Origin: an uncultured Dorea sp.
Lineage (GTDB): Bacteria; Bacillota; Clostridia; Lachnospirales; Lachnospiraceae
DNA: 46,992 nt
Direction: 5' to 3'
Assembly (NCBI GenBank): GCA_910587575.1
Contig: CAJULU010000028.1
Span: forward strand, 1-46,992
In this document: one piece after another, positions 1-8,871 of the stretch
How the letters are laid out: every line of letters begins with the position of its first letter
Numbering within the stretch: the stretch's first letter is position 1
Made by a program: the position numbers and the translations under genes
Notes under the pieces: model-generated
Told to the model about the DNA's origin: nothing
Database searches by the model: none
The model's input: the letters and a program-made list of their open reading frames with translations, nothing else

Positions 1-64
1 TGGAAATAATATGCAAAGTCTCCTTATCTGCGGTTTCCAAAAAATCTTTGGCTTCATAAAACAT
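1..64 (-). CDS. 5' end of an unidentified gene cut by the window edge
   Basis: A minus-strand ATG at 62-64 has an AAGGAGAA-type ribosome binding site about 5 bases upstream. It opens a frame that stays open to the window edge, giving 21 residues that begin MFYEAKDFLETADK. This is too short to name a family. The good ribosome binding site and the uninterrupted frame suggest a real gene transcribed away from the sugar locus relics. AT-rich sequence upstream, at about 80-140, could hold its promoter, but no clear promoter boxes were picked out. Confidence 0.5.
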   Translation of the reverse strand, partial: MFYEAKDFLETADKETLHIIS

Positions 65-242
65 AGCGTTCTCCTTCAAATGATATAACAAAATCGGTAC
101 CATATATCATTATAACGCAGAATTTTTTATTTATCTATTCTATTTCGGACATAAGATATGACTATCCTGCCATTTTTTCGATATTCTATGGGAGTACAGT
201 TTTGGTATTCACGGAAAATCCTGCTAAAGCAGCTGCTGTTTC

Positions 243-515
243 CTAACCCGCAGGCATGTCCAATGTCTGTAATTGTGTCCTGTCCAGATAACCGTCATCA
301 TAACAATCTTCCATTTTCTTTGATGAAACGCTTACCCGATGCAGCACAGCTTCCACCTGGCGCTTTAAAATTTGGACATTAAAAAGTTTTGTAATATAGT
401 CATCTGCGCCAAAATCGAATCCCTTCAAAACATCTTGATCTAAATCATTTGCAGTTAAAAAAATGACAGGAAGCTTTGGAATAATGCCTCCAAATATTTC
501 CGAATCCACCTCCTC
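243..515 (-). pseudogene. Remnant of an OmpR-type response regulator (C-terminal half of the receiver)
   Basis: The frame encodes the second half of a receiver domain. It contains PVIFLTAND (beta-4 with the conserved Thr), then GFDFGADDYITK followed by Leu where the family has Pro, then helix 5 ending in VLHR. The start of the linker (DDGYL) follows and the frame then stops. The N-terminal half with the phospho-acceptor Asp and the whole winged-helix output domain are missing. The upstream side joins abruptly, near 515-520, to sequence resembling GH127. It is a recombination relic rather than a working regulator. Confidence 0.6.
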
Positions 516-519
516 TAGC

Positions 520-842
520 TTCCATCATATGACCCGCAGTATATAACTCATGTCCTTCACAGAGATTCTTCCACTTACGGTCAGGTTCCTTAATGATAAA
601 ATAAGTATCCAGATACCCATCCTCCTGCTGAGCCTCCGCAATCAGATCTATTACCTCGTCAGCCTTCTTCTCTAGTTTCTCATCTTTATCTGCCGCCAGG
701 GAGAAGCCGACTGCTTCCAGCCATTTGGCAATATCCGTATCCTAAAAACCGCACCGTAAAACTCCCCTTTCTTCCTGTCTGCCGCAGTCTCAAAATTTCC
801 CAGGCAATGTGAAGCTTCCGCATCCGGAATCAAATCATTCAT
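520..842 (-). pseudogene. Remnant of a GH127-like beta-L-arabinofuranosidase gene
   Basis: Translating the minus strand gives two stretches in different frames. The first, from about 842 to 745, contains NDLIPDAEASH and KKGEFYGAVF. The second, from about 745 to 525, contains DTDIAKWLEAVGFSLAADKD, AQQEDGYLDTYF, then LCEGHELYTAGHMMEA. I recognise this series as the conserved N-terminal part of GH127 (old DUF1680) enzymes. A frameshift separates the two pieces near 745. The gene lacks its N-terminus and most of its length, ending at the junction with the response-regulator relic. It directly follows the two sugar permease genes, as a hydrolase of that operon would. This hints that the transporter once served arabinose-containing oligosaccharides. 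Confidence 0.65.
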
Positions 843-847
843 GGCAT

Positions 848-1678
848 CTATGCCTTAACTGCACCATTTGTCAGACCGCTGACAATATATTTCTGCATGA
901 ATATGAAGATCAGTACAACCGGCATGATCGCAATGATACCGAATGCCATCGTCGCATTCCACAGAGTCTGATACTGCTGTACATAATTATAGATACTGGA
1001 AGTGATCGGCCGTTTATTCGGATCTGTGATAAAGGTAATACCATAGATCAGGTCGCCCCACGCATATACGAAGGAAAACACTGCCGCTACCACAATACCT
1101 GGCTTTGCGATCGGAAGCATGACCTTTGTAAATGAAGTAATGCTGTTACAGCCATCTATCTTCGCCGCTTCGTCCAGTTCCTTTGGAACAGACAGGAAAT
1201 ATGTTCTCAGAATAATAATACTGAACGGAATTCCAAGGGTTGCATCTGCCAGGATCGGCGCAATATAAGAATTTAAAAGTCCCATATTAGAGAACATGAT
1301 ATATAATGATGTCAGGATCAATGTAGACGGAAGCATTTGTGTCATCAGGAAATACAGGATTAAGATCTTCCTGCCGCTAAACTTAAATCTTGCAAGCCCG
1401 TAAGCCGCCGGAATTGATAATATTGTAGAGATAACCGTAGCTCCGGCTCCAATGATCAGACTGTTCTTGAATCCACGTAAGGTATCACTGGAAGAGGATA
1501 ACTGATCTGCGAATGCATCAAAGGTCAGGTCTTTGGGCCACAGCGGTGTCGGAATCTGAAAGATCTCAACCTGGGTTTTCAGCGCTGTAACAATCATCCA
1601 GTACAGCGGGAAGATAAAAATCACAAACACAATTGCTCCAATGATAAAAAATTTCCAATTCCCTTTCTCGTTCTTCAT
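848..1678 (-). CDS. Carbohydrate ABC transporter permease (MalG/CUT1 type)
   Basis: This 276-residue inner-membrane protein has about six membrane spans (one at about 10-31, others in the middle and at the C-terminus). The binding-protein-dependent permease EAA loop lies at residues 170-195 (ELDEAAKIDGCNS, then LPIAKPG). This loop docks on the ATPase. Length and loop position fit the MalG subfamily. The gene starts one base after the stop of the MalF-type gene, so the two are cotranscribed. No ATPase gene is nearby. CUT1 systems of Firmicutes often share a multitask MsmX/UgpC ATPase, and that is assumed here. The downstream GH127 relic overlaps its 3' flank. Confidence 0.9.
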   Translation of the reverse strand: MKNEKGNWKFFIIGAIVFVIFIFPLYWMIVTALKTQVEIFQIPTPLWPKDLTFDAFADQLSSSSDTLRGFKNSLIIGAGATVISTILSIPAAYGLARFKFSGRKILILYFLMTQMLPSTLILTSLYIMFSNMGLLNSYIAPILADATLGIPFSIIILRTYFLSVPKELDEAAKIDGCNSITSFTKVMLPIAKPGIVVAAVFSFVYAWGDLIYGITFITDPNKRPITSSIYNYVQQYQTLWNATMAFGIIAIMPVVLIFIFMQKYIVSGLTNGAVKA

Positions 1679-1679
1679 C

Positions 1680-2585
1680 TTACATCACCTCTTCCTCATC
1701 ATTGATCAGCTTAATATAGAAAATGCCTACTACAAACAATATTAAAAACAAAATATTCGCTGCCGCCGCGCCTTTGCTGAACTGGAACTGCTCAAAGGAC
1801 AGCTTATACGCATAGGTAGATACCAGCTCTGTTGCATTGATCGGTCCGCCCTTTGTCATTACCCATACAAGGTCGAACACCTTAAAGGTATAGACGAATC
1901 CCAGTGTCAATACTGACATGATCGCAGGCCTGATCATCGGAATCGTAATCTGAAACAATGTCTGAAACTTATTCGCCCCGTCAAGCTTCGAGCTTTCATA
2001 GATTTCCTCCGGTATAGTGGTAAGACCTGTGATCAGAAGCATCATGTTGAATGGAATTCCAATCCAGATATTCGCCACAACAATCGCCGCCATGGCAAGC
2101 TTCGGATCCAGCAGCCACTCAAGAGGCGCGTCAATCAGATGCAGAGACATAAACAGCTGATTAATAATACCGCCCTTGCTCGCGAACATAAACTTGAACA
2201 ACAGACCGGCAACCGTAACCGGAAGCAGCCAGGAAATCATCGTCACACCCCTGAAAAAAGCGCTTCCCTTGAACTTCTTATTAAACAGAAGCGCTAACCC
2301 AAAACCGATAAAAAACTGAAAGAAGATTGATACTACGGTAAAAATCAATGTGTTGATGATGGCCGTTGACAAGATCGCATCTTCTCCCGCGAACAACTCC
2401 GTATAGTTGCTAAATCCTACAAACGCCTGCTTGGAAGCATCCGCAAATGTATATACATCTACGTTTTTAAAGCTTAAGATAAAGTTCTGTATCATCGGAT
2501 AACCGACGAATATCAGCATGTATATGGCAGCCGGAAGTGCAAACAAAAAACCTGCCCTCATGCTTATATGATTCTTTCTCTTCAT
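1680..2585 (-). CDS. Carbohydrate ABC transporter permease (MalF/CUT1 type)
   Basis: This 301-residue protein has an N-terminal membrane span at about 12-35, further spans after residue 75, and a characteristic EAA loop at about 192-220 (IPEEIYESSKLDGANK, then ITIPMIRPA). It would form the heterodimeric channel with the adjacent MalG-type protein. It lies downstream of a lipoprotein binding-protein gene and is separated from it by a hairpin. That arrangement is common in sugar ABC operons, where the binding protein is needed in excess. The start has a weak AAAGGATGGAATGAG-type leader. Confidence 0.9.
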   Translation of the reverse strand: MKRKNHISMRAGFLFALPAAIYMLIFVGYPMIQNFILSFKNVDVYTFADASKQAFVGFSNYTELFAGEDAILSTAIINTLIFTVVSIFFQFFIGFGLALLFNKKFKGSAFFRGVTMISWLLPVTVAGLLFKFMFASKGGIINQLFMSLHLIDAPLEWLLDPKLAMAAIVVANIWIGIPFNMMLLITGLTTIPEEIYESSKLDGANKFQTLFQITIPMIRPAIMSVLTLGFVYTFKVFDLVWVMTKGGPINATELVSTYAYKLSFEQFQFSKGAAAANILFLILFVVGIFYIKLINDEEEVM

Positions 2586-2662
2586 CTCATTCCATCCTTT
2601 CTTAAAATGACCCGCAGGATTCCAAAATTCCCTGATTCTTTTGCATCCTTATGGTAAGAAAA

Positions 2663-2684
2663 GAGACAGGGTGCTCCTGTCCCT
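2663..2684 (-). terminator. Hairpin between the binding-protein and permease genes
   Basis: GACAGG (2665-2670) pairs with CCTGTC (2676-2681) around a 5-base loop. On the minus strand it is followed by CTCTTTTCTT. It lies 16 bases past the lipoprotein stop. It is likely a partial terminator that lowers permease expression relative to the binding protein. Confidence 0.5.
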
Positions 2685-2699
2685 TATGTATTTTTTGTT

Positions 2700-3971
2700 T
2701 TATTTTTCTCCTGCCTTCACCTTATCAACTGCCGCCTGCGTATCTGTTGCAGCCTTATCCGGTGTCTTTGCGGAAGTCATCACTTCCTGGAAACCTGTCT
2801 GGATCGCATCTGAGTATGCCGGCCAGGATGCGCTTGGTCCTCTTGGGATGGATGTGTCAAGCTGCTGGATAAATGCCTTCTGGATCGGATCGTCTGTCCA
2901 GTAAGAATCCTGCGCAGCCTCTGTCTTCGGAGGGAAGGAACCATACTGCTTCATGCACTCTACCATAACGTCTGTCTGGTCATAATATTCCATGAATGCA
3001 ATCGCGCCGCTCATGTCATCCTGTTTAACCGCGCCCATATTCTCACCGCCAAGAATGGATGTTGCCTGTCCGGAATCTGCATCTTTCTTCGGAAGAACGG
3101 TCACACCATAGTTGAGATCCGGAGCATCTTTCTCGATTCCAGGAATCTGCCATGGTCCGTTCTGCTGCATAGCCAGATTACCTGCAACGAAGTTGTTGTT
3201 GGCGTCTGACTGTGTCCAGTTTACACAATCCTTAGACCATGAACCCTCTGCTACCATCTCCTGCATCAGCTTATAAGCATCCACACCGTCTCCAATATTC
3301 TGATAATCGCCGCCTGCCGTATATAACCACTGCAGACACTGGAATGTACCTTCGTCTGTTCCCGTAGCCGCATTTCCAAAGCCTGTCACACCATCCTTTG
3401 TCAGAGCCTTTGCCATCTCACGGAACTCTTCCCAGGTCGTATTCTCATCCGGATATTCCATCTGTGCCGCATCAAATATGTCTTTGTTGTAGAACAGCGC
3501 CGTACAGTTGGTTGCGAACGGGATTCCATAGTGCTTACCGTCTGCCATTGTAGAAGACATCGGTCCTTCCATGTATTCGTCCCAGTTGATGTCTGCGTCA
3601 GATACGTCTCCAAACAGATCCATCTCTATAAAGGAGGCCATCCCGCATCCATCCAGGATAACCAGATCCGGAAGTTCTCCGGAAGCCATACCCAGTGTCA
3701 GCTGCTTCTCATAATCAGCAAATGGTACATAGACGTGGGATGCTTCGTATTTGTCCTGTGATTCATTAAATCCGTCGATCATATCCTGCATCATATTCTT
3801 CTGGGCGTCTGTCTCAAAGTAATCCCAGATTACTACGGATTCCTTACCGCCTGACGACTCGCCGCCTGATGAACCTTTGGAATCACTTCCGCCGCCTCCG
3901 CTGCTGCATCCTGCCATTAATCCTGCTGCCATTGTCAGGCATAAGAGTGTACTTACCATTCTTCTTTTCAT
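2700..3971 (-). CDS. Extracellular sugar-binding lipoprotein of the ABC transporter
   Basis: This 423-residue protein opens with a lipoprotein signal (KRR, a hydrophobic core, then LMAGC with the lipidated Cys at 22). A Ser/Gly linker and an SBP_bac_1-type (MalE-like) domain follow. Family features include LPDLVILDG, YGIPFATNCTALFYNKDIF, VNWTQSDANNNFVAGNLAMQ and QNGPW. It would capture a sugar or oligosaccharide outside the membrane and deliver it to the MalF/MalG pair downstream. It is clearly paralogous to the lipoprotein at 4136-5377. A -10-like TATACT lies upstream on the minus strand at 4024-4029 without a convincing -35, as expected for an activator-dependent promoter served by the nearby YesN protein. 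The exact sugar cannot be read from the sequence. Confidence 0.9.
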   Translation of the reverse strand: MKRRMVSTLLCLTMAAGLMAGCSSGGGGSDSKGSSGGESSGGKESVVIWDYFETDAQKNMMQDMIDGFNESQDKYEASHVYVPFADYEKQLTLGMASGELPDLVILDGCGMASFIEMDLFGDVSDADINWDEYMEGPMSSTMADGKHYGIPFATNCTALFYNKDIFDAAQMEYPDENTTWEEFREMAKALTKDGVTGFGNAATGTDEGTFQCLQWLYTAGGDYQNIGDGVDAYKLMQEMVAEGSWSKDCVNWTQSDANNNFVAGNLAMQQNGPWQIPGIEKDAPDLNYGVTVLPKKDADSGQATSILGGENMGAVKQDDMSGAIAFMEYYDQTDVMVECMKQYGSFPPKTEAAQDSYWTDDPIQKAFIQQLDTSIPRGPSASWPAYSDAIQTGFQEVMTSAKTPDKAATDTQAAVDKVKAGEK

Positions 3972-4064
3972 AACTTTCCTGCCTTTCTTGAATCATTTTT
4001 GATTTGCTTCATTTGTTAGATAAAGTATAAGAAATTATGATCATGCTTTGTACTCTAAAAAATT

Positions 4065-4106
4065 AAACAGGGTGGAGATTCTTTAACTGAATTCTCCACC
4101 CTGTTT
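4065..4106 (-). terminator. Intrinsic terminator after the YesM/YesN/lipoprotein operon
   Basis: A perfect 14-bp stem (4065-4078 with 4093-4106, AAACAGGGTGGAGA) closes a 14-base loop and is followed on the minus strand by AATTTTTTAG. It lies 30 bases past the stop of the 4136-5377 gene and separates that operon from the transporter operon. The plus-strand side also ends in TTTTT. Confidence 0.85.
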
Positions 4107-4135
4107 TTCACATGATATCTTTTCCAAATATGAAT

Positions 4136-5377
4136 TTAATCCCCTTCTCCTGCATCATTTTCTTTTACTGCCCTTATCTTTGCACAGACCTCTTCCGGCG
4201 AACTCTCTCCTGTAATTACACGGAATTGTCCGTCTACAAGTTTCGCAGACAGCTCCGACCAATTATTGCAGCCTGTCCTGGATATACAATTCTCCATCTG
4301 CGACAGAACCACCTCGTACCTGGGATTAACCTTCAGGGACAACTGTGCCACATCCCGTCTTGGCGGAAGAGAATTTGCCATCAGATTCGCATTCAGCATA
4401 GCCTGGGTCTGGCTGTAATATTTCAAGAAAGCAACACTTCCCGCTACGTTTTTTCCCTTGAGTACCACAATGTCCTCTCCTCCAAGCAATCCCTTCTGCT
4501 GCTCCCCGGTCGGGAACGCCGCCACTCCGTAATTAATCCCGGATTCCTCCAATGCCGGAAATACCCACGGCCCGTTCTCCATCATCGCACATTCCCCTTT
4601 GATAAATGTCCTTGCCACATCATTCTGAGACCAGTTCACACAGTCACGGGACATCCCCCCCTGCTCCGTCATATCCCGTATAAACCGAAACGCACTGAGC
4701 GTACCTTCTCCCCCGGCCTGTTCAAGACTGTCCCCTGCCGACAGCATAAAAGCCCCGAACTGAAACGCCCCCTGCTCTCCGTCTATTGCCGACATGGCAA
4801 ATCCATATCTTCCTGGAGCCGACAGTTCTCTCGCCGCTGCCTGAAGTTCTTCCCACGTTTCAGGCACACTGACTTTCTCTTCTTCCAGGATATCTTTATT
4901 ATAAATTAGCGTGACATTATTACAGCAGAACGGCAGTCCATAGTATCTTCCGTCAGATATTACCGGTTCCATCGCATTTGGAAAATACTGATCCAGATCC
5001 TCTATCTCTTTTACATCCACCGTGATATCCTCAAGCTTCCCCATATCAATGTAAGACGGCATGTCCGGATTATCCAGGATTGCCATATCCGGAAGCTGAT
5101 TCTGTGTGATACCAATCGCCAGCCTCTTGTTAAACTCCGTAACCGGACCGTGGTATTCCCAGGTCAGATGATATTCTTCCTGCGACTCGTTAAACCCGGC
5201 GGCAAGTTCATCCATAGAAGCCTTCTGCATCTCCGTCTCATAGTATGTCCACAAGACTATCTCTTCCTTTTCCCCTGCTTCTCTTTCTGTTTCCTTATCT
5301 GACGGCTGTGCACATCCCTGCAATACCAACACACACAACAGTGCGCAAAACACTATTTTTCTGATACAAGCACTCAT
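4136..5377 (-). CDS. Second sugar-binding lipoprotein, encoded with the YesM/YesN regulators
   Basis: A 413-residue SBP_bac_1-type lipoprotein. Signal peptide MSACIRKIVF, then LQGC with the lipid Cys at 22. It shares the diagnostic blocks of the 2700-3971 protein: LPDMAILDNPDMPSYIDMG, YGLPFCCNNVTLIYNKDIL, VNWSQNDVARTFIKGECAMM and ENGPW. The ATG at 5377 is preferred to the upstream GTG at 5386 because AGGTGG lies about 5 bases before it. The gene starts just after the YesN stop, so it belongs to the regulator operon rather than the transporter operon. That placement suggests a sensory role, presenting ligand to the YesM kinase. It could also be a second import binding protein for the same permeases. 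Confidence 0.85.
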   Translation of the reverse strand: MSACIRKIVFCALLCVLVLQGCAQPSDKETEREAGEKEEIVLWTYYETEMQKASMDELAAGFNESQEEYHLTWEYHGPVTEFNKRLAIGITQNQLPDMAILDNPDMPSYIDMGKLEDITVDVKEIEDLDQYFPNAMEPVISDGRYYGLPFCCNNVTLIYNKDILEEEKVSVPETWEELQAAARELSAPGRYGFAMSAIDGEQGAFQFGAFMLSAGDSLEQAGGEGTLSAFRFIRDMTEQGGMSRDCVNWSQNDVARTFIKGECAMMENGPWVFPALEESGINYGVAAFPTGEQQKGLLGGEDIVVLKGKNVAGSVAFLKYYSQTQAMLNANLMANSLPPRRDVAQLSLKVNPRYEVVLSQMENCISRTGCNNWSELSAKLVDGQFRVITGESSPEEVCAKIRAVKENDAGEGD

Positions 5378-5386
5378 CTTTTCCAC

Positions 5387-6910
5387 CTACTTCATCTGCC
5401 GGTACTCTCCAGGCGATACTCCTACCACTTCTTTAAAGACCCTCTGAAAATATTTAGAATCACTGTAACCGACTTCATTTGCAATCTCATATACCTTCTT
5501 GTCTGTTCCCTTCAACATCCGCTTCGCATGGCTGATACGGAACTGTTTCAAAAACATAGAAAAATTAATCCCCATCTCCCGGTTGAACAAGGTACTCAGA
5601 TACTCCGGGGTAATGTCCAGGACAGCCGCCACCTCTTCCTGCGTCAGTCCCTCCTGATAGTGCTCCCTGATATAGTTGATCGCCCGCTTGATCACATAAT
5701 TACTGATATCCTCCCGCTTCATCTGTGCCCCGGCAATTGCCTGGATTACGTCAAGATACGCATTCTTAAGTTCATGCCAGGTTACAGCGTTCTCTATATT
5801 ACGCAAAAGATTCTTACTTCTCAGGTGCTGGTATCTGGTATGATCGATCTCCTGTATCGTATCGCTGATCAGATAATAGTTCTTAATAAAAGCTTTTCGT
5901 ATTTCACCGATCTCAAAATGACCTTTTCCAATGTATATAAGGAAATCTTCTGCCCCTTTCTTAAGCTTTGGCATATCTTCCCGGCAAATAGCATTACGTA
6001 TCTGAATATTGATCGGCGCCGGGTCCAAAAAGGGCTGCGGACAATACTGTTCGACCTGAGAAGCCTTAAGCCAGCCATCCGGTTCCAGCACCAGGGCATA
6101 GGTAAGCAGCCTGTCAAGTTCCTTTGCCGCATCCCGGATCTGTTCCGGCCGCATAAACCGCTTTCTGGCCCATACAGCCTTCTCCGGCTTGTCCCGGAAG
6201 CTTAAGATCAACCTGTTATAAAAAGACTTCTCAAGTGCCGCAAACCTTTCTTCCCCTTCCGTGCCACATCCTAGCAGATAGCTTTTCTGCATGTTCTCCA
6301 AATAGATATAGTGAATCTTAAACTCGCGGTATTTCTCCTTAAGTTCTTCCACTGCATGCTCCATCTTATCCCGGTAAGACGGCTCTGCAGACCCGATATA
6401 CCCTGCAAAGAGTTCATATACCCCTTCGGACGGGAATCCGCAGATATCCTTCAGAATACAGCAATTCTTCTCAAGATCCTTATCTTCATCCGTGATCAGA
6501 TTCTTAAGATGCAGCTCCGGCGTCCCGTTGGTCATCTGTTCTCTTTGAATCTTCTTCTCCACCTTGCGAAGCATCATCTTGATATCATCTATATCCAGAG
6601 GTTTCAGCAAATATTCATCCACACCATACCTGATCGCTTTCTGTGCATATTCAAACTCCGAATAACCGCTTAATATTACTGCATGCAGAGGAATCTTACG
6701 CTCGTAAAGGGTTTTCACCATCTCAAGCCCATCCATCTTAGGCATCCTGACATCTGTGATTACCAGATCCGGTTTGAATCTCAAGATCATTTCAAGACCT
6801 TCCTCACCATTCACAGCTTCTCCCTGAACCACATGTTCCGTCTGTGATTCTATCATCTTCGCAATTCCTTCTCTGATCCTGACCTCGTCCTCAACAATTA
6901 CAATCCTCAT
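5387..6910 (-). CDS. YesN-type response regulator with AraC output domain
   Basis: This 507-residue protein has an N-terminal receiver (about 1-120), with acidic pocket EDE at 7-9, phospho-acceptor Asp53 in VITDVRMPKMDG and the conserved Lys in LLKPLD. A long middle region of unknown fold follows. The C-terminal AraC/XylS double helix-turn-helix starts near residue 405 (LTQEEVAAVLDITPEYLS, then GYSDSKYFQRVFKE). It overlaps the kinase gene by ATGA (6907-6910). Members of this family are phosphorylated by YesM-type kinases and activate sugar-uptake operons. The adjacent transporter genes are the obvious targets. Confidence 0.92.
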   Translation of the reverse strand: MRIVIVEDEVRIREGIAKMIESQTEHVVQGEAVNGEEGLEMILRFKPDLVITDVRMPKMDGLEMVKTLYERKIPLHAVILSGYSEFEYAQKAIRYGVDEYLLKPLDIDDIKMMLRKVEKKIQREQMTNGTPELHLKNLITDEDKDLEKNCCILKDICGFPSEGVYELFAGYIGSAEPSYRDKMEHAVEELKEKYREFKIHYIYLENMQKSYLLGCGTEGEERFAALEKSFYNRLILSFRDKPEKAVWARKRFMRPEQIRDAAKELDRLLTYALVLEPDGWLKASQVEQYCPQPFLDPAPINIQIRNAICREDMPKLKKGAEDFLIYIGKGHFEIGEIRKAFIKNYYLISDTIQEIDHTRYQHLRSKNLLRNIENAVTWHELKNAYLDVIQAIAGAQMKREDISNYVIKRAINYIREHYQEGLTQEEVAAVLDITPEYLSTLFNREMGINFSMFLKQFRISHAKRMLKGTDKKVYEIANEVGYSDSKYFQRVFKEVVGVSPGEYRQMK

Positions 6911-8730
6911 TCGACAGACTCTCCTCTCTCTCCCACCGGAATCTTAAGAGTAATTACCGTGCCTACTTCAGGAATGCTGCTCACATTCCATGAAGCACTG
7001 CTTCCATAATACATGCGCATTCTGGAAAATGCATTAGAAAGACCGATGCTTCTCTTATCATCCTGTCCTGCCTGCTCCGGGTCATTATATCTCTGAGCAA
7101 TCTCACGGGGAATTCCCTTTCCATTATCTTCAATGATAATGGAAAGTTCATCCCCAGTCTCCGAAAACATAATGTCTACCCGCAGTATCCCTCCATATTC
7201 AATCTCCTTAAATCCGTGAAGAATCGCATTTTCCACAAATGGCTGCAGCAGCAGCTTATAGATACGCACCTTTTCTGTCTCCGGCTGAACATGGATCTCA
7301 CAGACAAATGCATCATTAAACCGCATACGCTGAAGGCTCACATACTTCTCCAGCCAGTCCGCCATCTCAGCCACTGTCGCCATCTTATTACTCTTATCTA
7401 CACTATACCGCAGGATTACACCCAGATTTCTCACCATCCGGCTGATCTCGTATTCTTCCTTCTCGATTGCCATCCAGTTGATAGAATCCAGAGTATTGTA
7501 GAGAAAATGTGGATTGATCTGGGCTTCCAACGCACGTATCTCAGCTTCTTTCTGCTTAACCGTCACTGCTTTGACCTCTTCGATCAGGCTTTGTACCTTT
7601 CCCGTCATCGTATTGAAATTCCCGGCAATCTGTCCCATCTCATCCTTGCTCTCCACATTCACCTGCACATCCAGATTGCCTTGCTGTACCTCCTTGATCC
7701 CCGATACAATACTCTGCGTAGATCTCTCAATCAACTTTACTGTATAACGAATCAGAAAAAGGGAAAACAGAAGCAAAACCACACCGATTACAATCGTCAG
7801 GTACTGAATATGCCTGACATCGCGCAAAATATAATCTTCATCGTAGACATTGTAGAAATACCAGCCCAACTCCTGGTTCTCATACTGATTAATAGCAATA
7901 TTTTTACCTGCCAGCACGCCTGTCTTCTCTACGAACTCTTCCACGGTCCTATCCTCGGACAGCATGATCCCGGAATAGAAGGACTCAGGATAAGACAGAA
8001 TGTTGCCATCTTTATCCGTAATAAAATTAGCCGTATATAACTCACCGTCTTCTTTTGCCGTACTGCATACAGCATTTAATACCGACTCATTAATACTCAT
8101 AATAACCGTGCCAACCGAACCTCTCTGTATATCCGAAAAGTCATACATCTGCATGGATATATGAAATATCCTTGTCTCCTTTCCCTCCCTCAGGATACGT
8201 TCTGTAGGCGAGACTACGATATTGGCGGCGCCCTCCTGTGCCAGTCTGTAAGGTTCTATGCTCTTTTTATCTGTATACACTTCCCATAAATTGTCCACCG
8301 CAGACGCCAGTCCAAAATCATATGTAATATCCTGTCCGTCCTCAAGGACAATACTGATACACTCAATTCCGCCGGTCGATAATCCATACCGCTGTATCTT
8401 TCCGCAGATTTCCCTGTATGCACGGGCACGCATTTCAGAAGACACATTTTGACAGCTTGCTATACACTCAATAATCTCATCATCTGAATAAATCTGATAA
8501 ACCAGATTGGTATAAACATCAATAGTCAGCCCCGTCCTCTCCGATATCTGTGCAAGCTGGTTTATCATAAGGTTGTCCACTTTTTCCCGCATGTTATTCG
8601 ATATGACATATAACATCAGGATCTGCGACACCAGCAGAGGGATCACCGATGTCATCATAAATGTATACATAATCTTCTTTCCCACCCTCTGGTCCGTAAA
8701 CCATTGCAGGAATCTTTTTCTATTTTTCAT
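6907..8730 (-). CDS. YesM-type membrane histidine kinase
   Basis: A 607-residue sensor kinase. A first membrane span lies near the N-terminus (about 20-43). A long extracytoplasmic sensor region follows, then a second span (about residues 310-330), a HAMP linker and a His_kinase domain with the phospho-acceptor motif EAQINPHFLYNTLDSINW. The C-terminal ATPase has N-box LLLQPFVENAILHG and IEDNGKGIP. The start at 8730 is preferred over 8760 because GGAAGGGA precedes it and the promoter at 8775-8803 would leave almost no leader before the upstream ATG. Together with YesN and the following lipoprotein it forms a likely three-part sugar-sensing operon. Confidence 0.9.
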   Translation of the reverse strand: MKNRKRFLQWFTDQRVGKKIMYTFMMTSVIPLLVSQILMLYVISNNMREKVDNLMINQLAQISERTGLTIDVYTNLVYQIYSDDEIIECIASCQNVSSEMRARAYREICGKIQRYGLSTGGIECISIVLEDGQDITYDFGLASAVDNLWEVYTDKKSIEPYRLAQEGAANIVVSPTERILREGKETRIFHISMQMYDFSDIQRGSVGTVIMSINESVLNAVCSTAKEDGELYTANFITDKDGNILSYPESFYSGIMLSEDRTVEEFVEKTGVLAGKNIAINQYENQELGWYFYNVYDEDYILRDVRHIQYLTIVIGVVLLLFSLFLIRYTVKLIERSTQSIVSGIKEVQQGNLDVQVNVESKDEMGQIAGNFNTMTGKVQSLIEEVKAVTVKQKEAEIRALEAQINPHFLYNTLDSINWMAIEKEEYEISRMVRNLGVILRYSVDKSNKMATVAEMADWLEKYVSLQRMRFNDAFVCEIHVQPETEKVRIYKLLLQPFVENAILHGFKEIEYGGILRVDIMFSETGDELSIIIEDNGKGIPREIAQRYNDPEQAGQDDKRSIGLSNAFSRMRMYYGSSASWNVSSIPEVGTVITLKIPVGERGESVE

Positions 8731-8774
8731 ACATTTTATCCCTTCCTGCCATCTAGCCATACTTCCTGATTTAT

Positions 8775-8803
8775 TTTATATCATTTTATTTATATTTCGT
8801 CAA
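8775..8803 (-). promoter_or_regulatory. Sigma-A type promoter of the YesM/YesN/lipoprotein operon
   Basis: On the minus strand, TTGACG (8798-8803) and TATAAA (8775-8780) are separated by exactly 17 bases. The predicted start near 8768 fits translation from the ATG at 8730. Confidence 0.75.
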
Positions 8804-8871
8804 ATTTAAACTTTACCTGTCTTGGACGTTCACACTTCCCTTTCATTGAATTACCACTGCAAATCCTGCCA

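Noticed and set aside
4112..4909. 265-codon plus-strand frame opposite the second lipoprotein
   Set aside because: Antisense shadow of a well-supported lipoprotein gene. It also runs through the terminator hairpin.
7216..8040. 274-codon plus-strand frame opposite the YesM kinase
   Set aside because: Shadow of the kinase gene. The composition is unlike a protein and no ribosome binding site is present.
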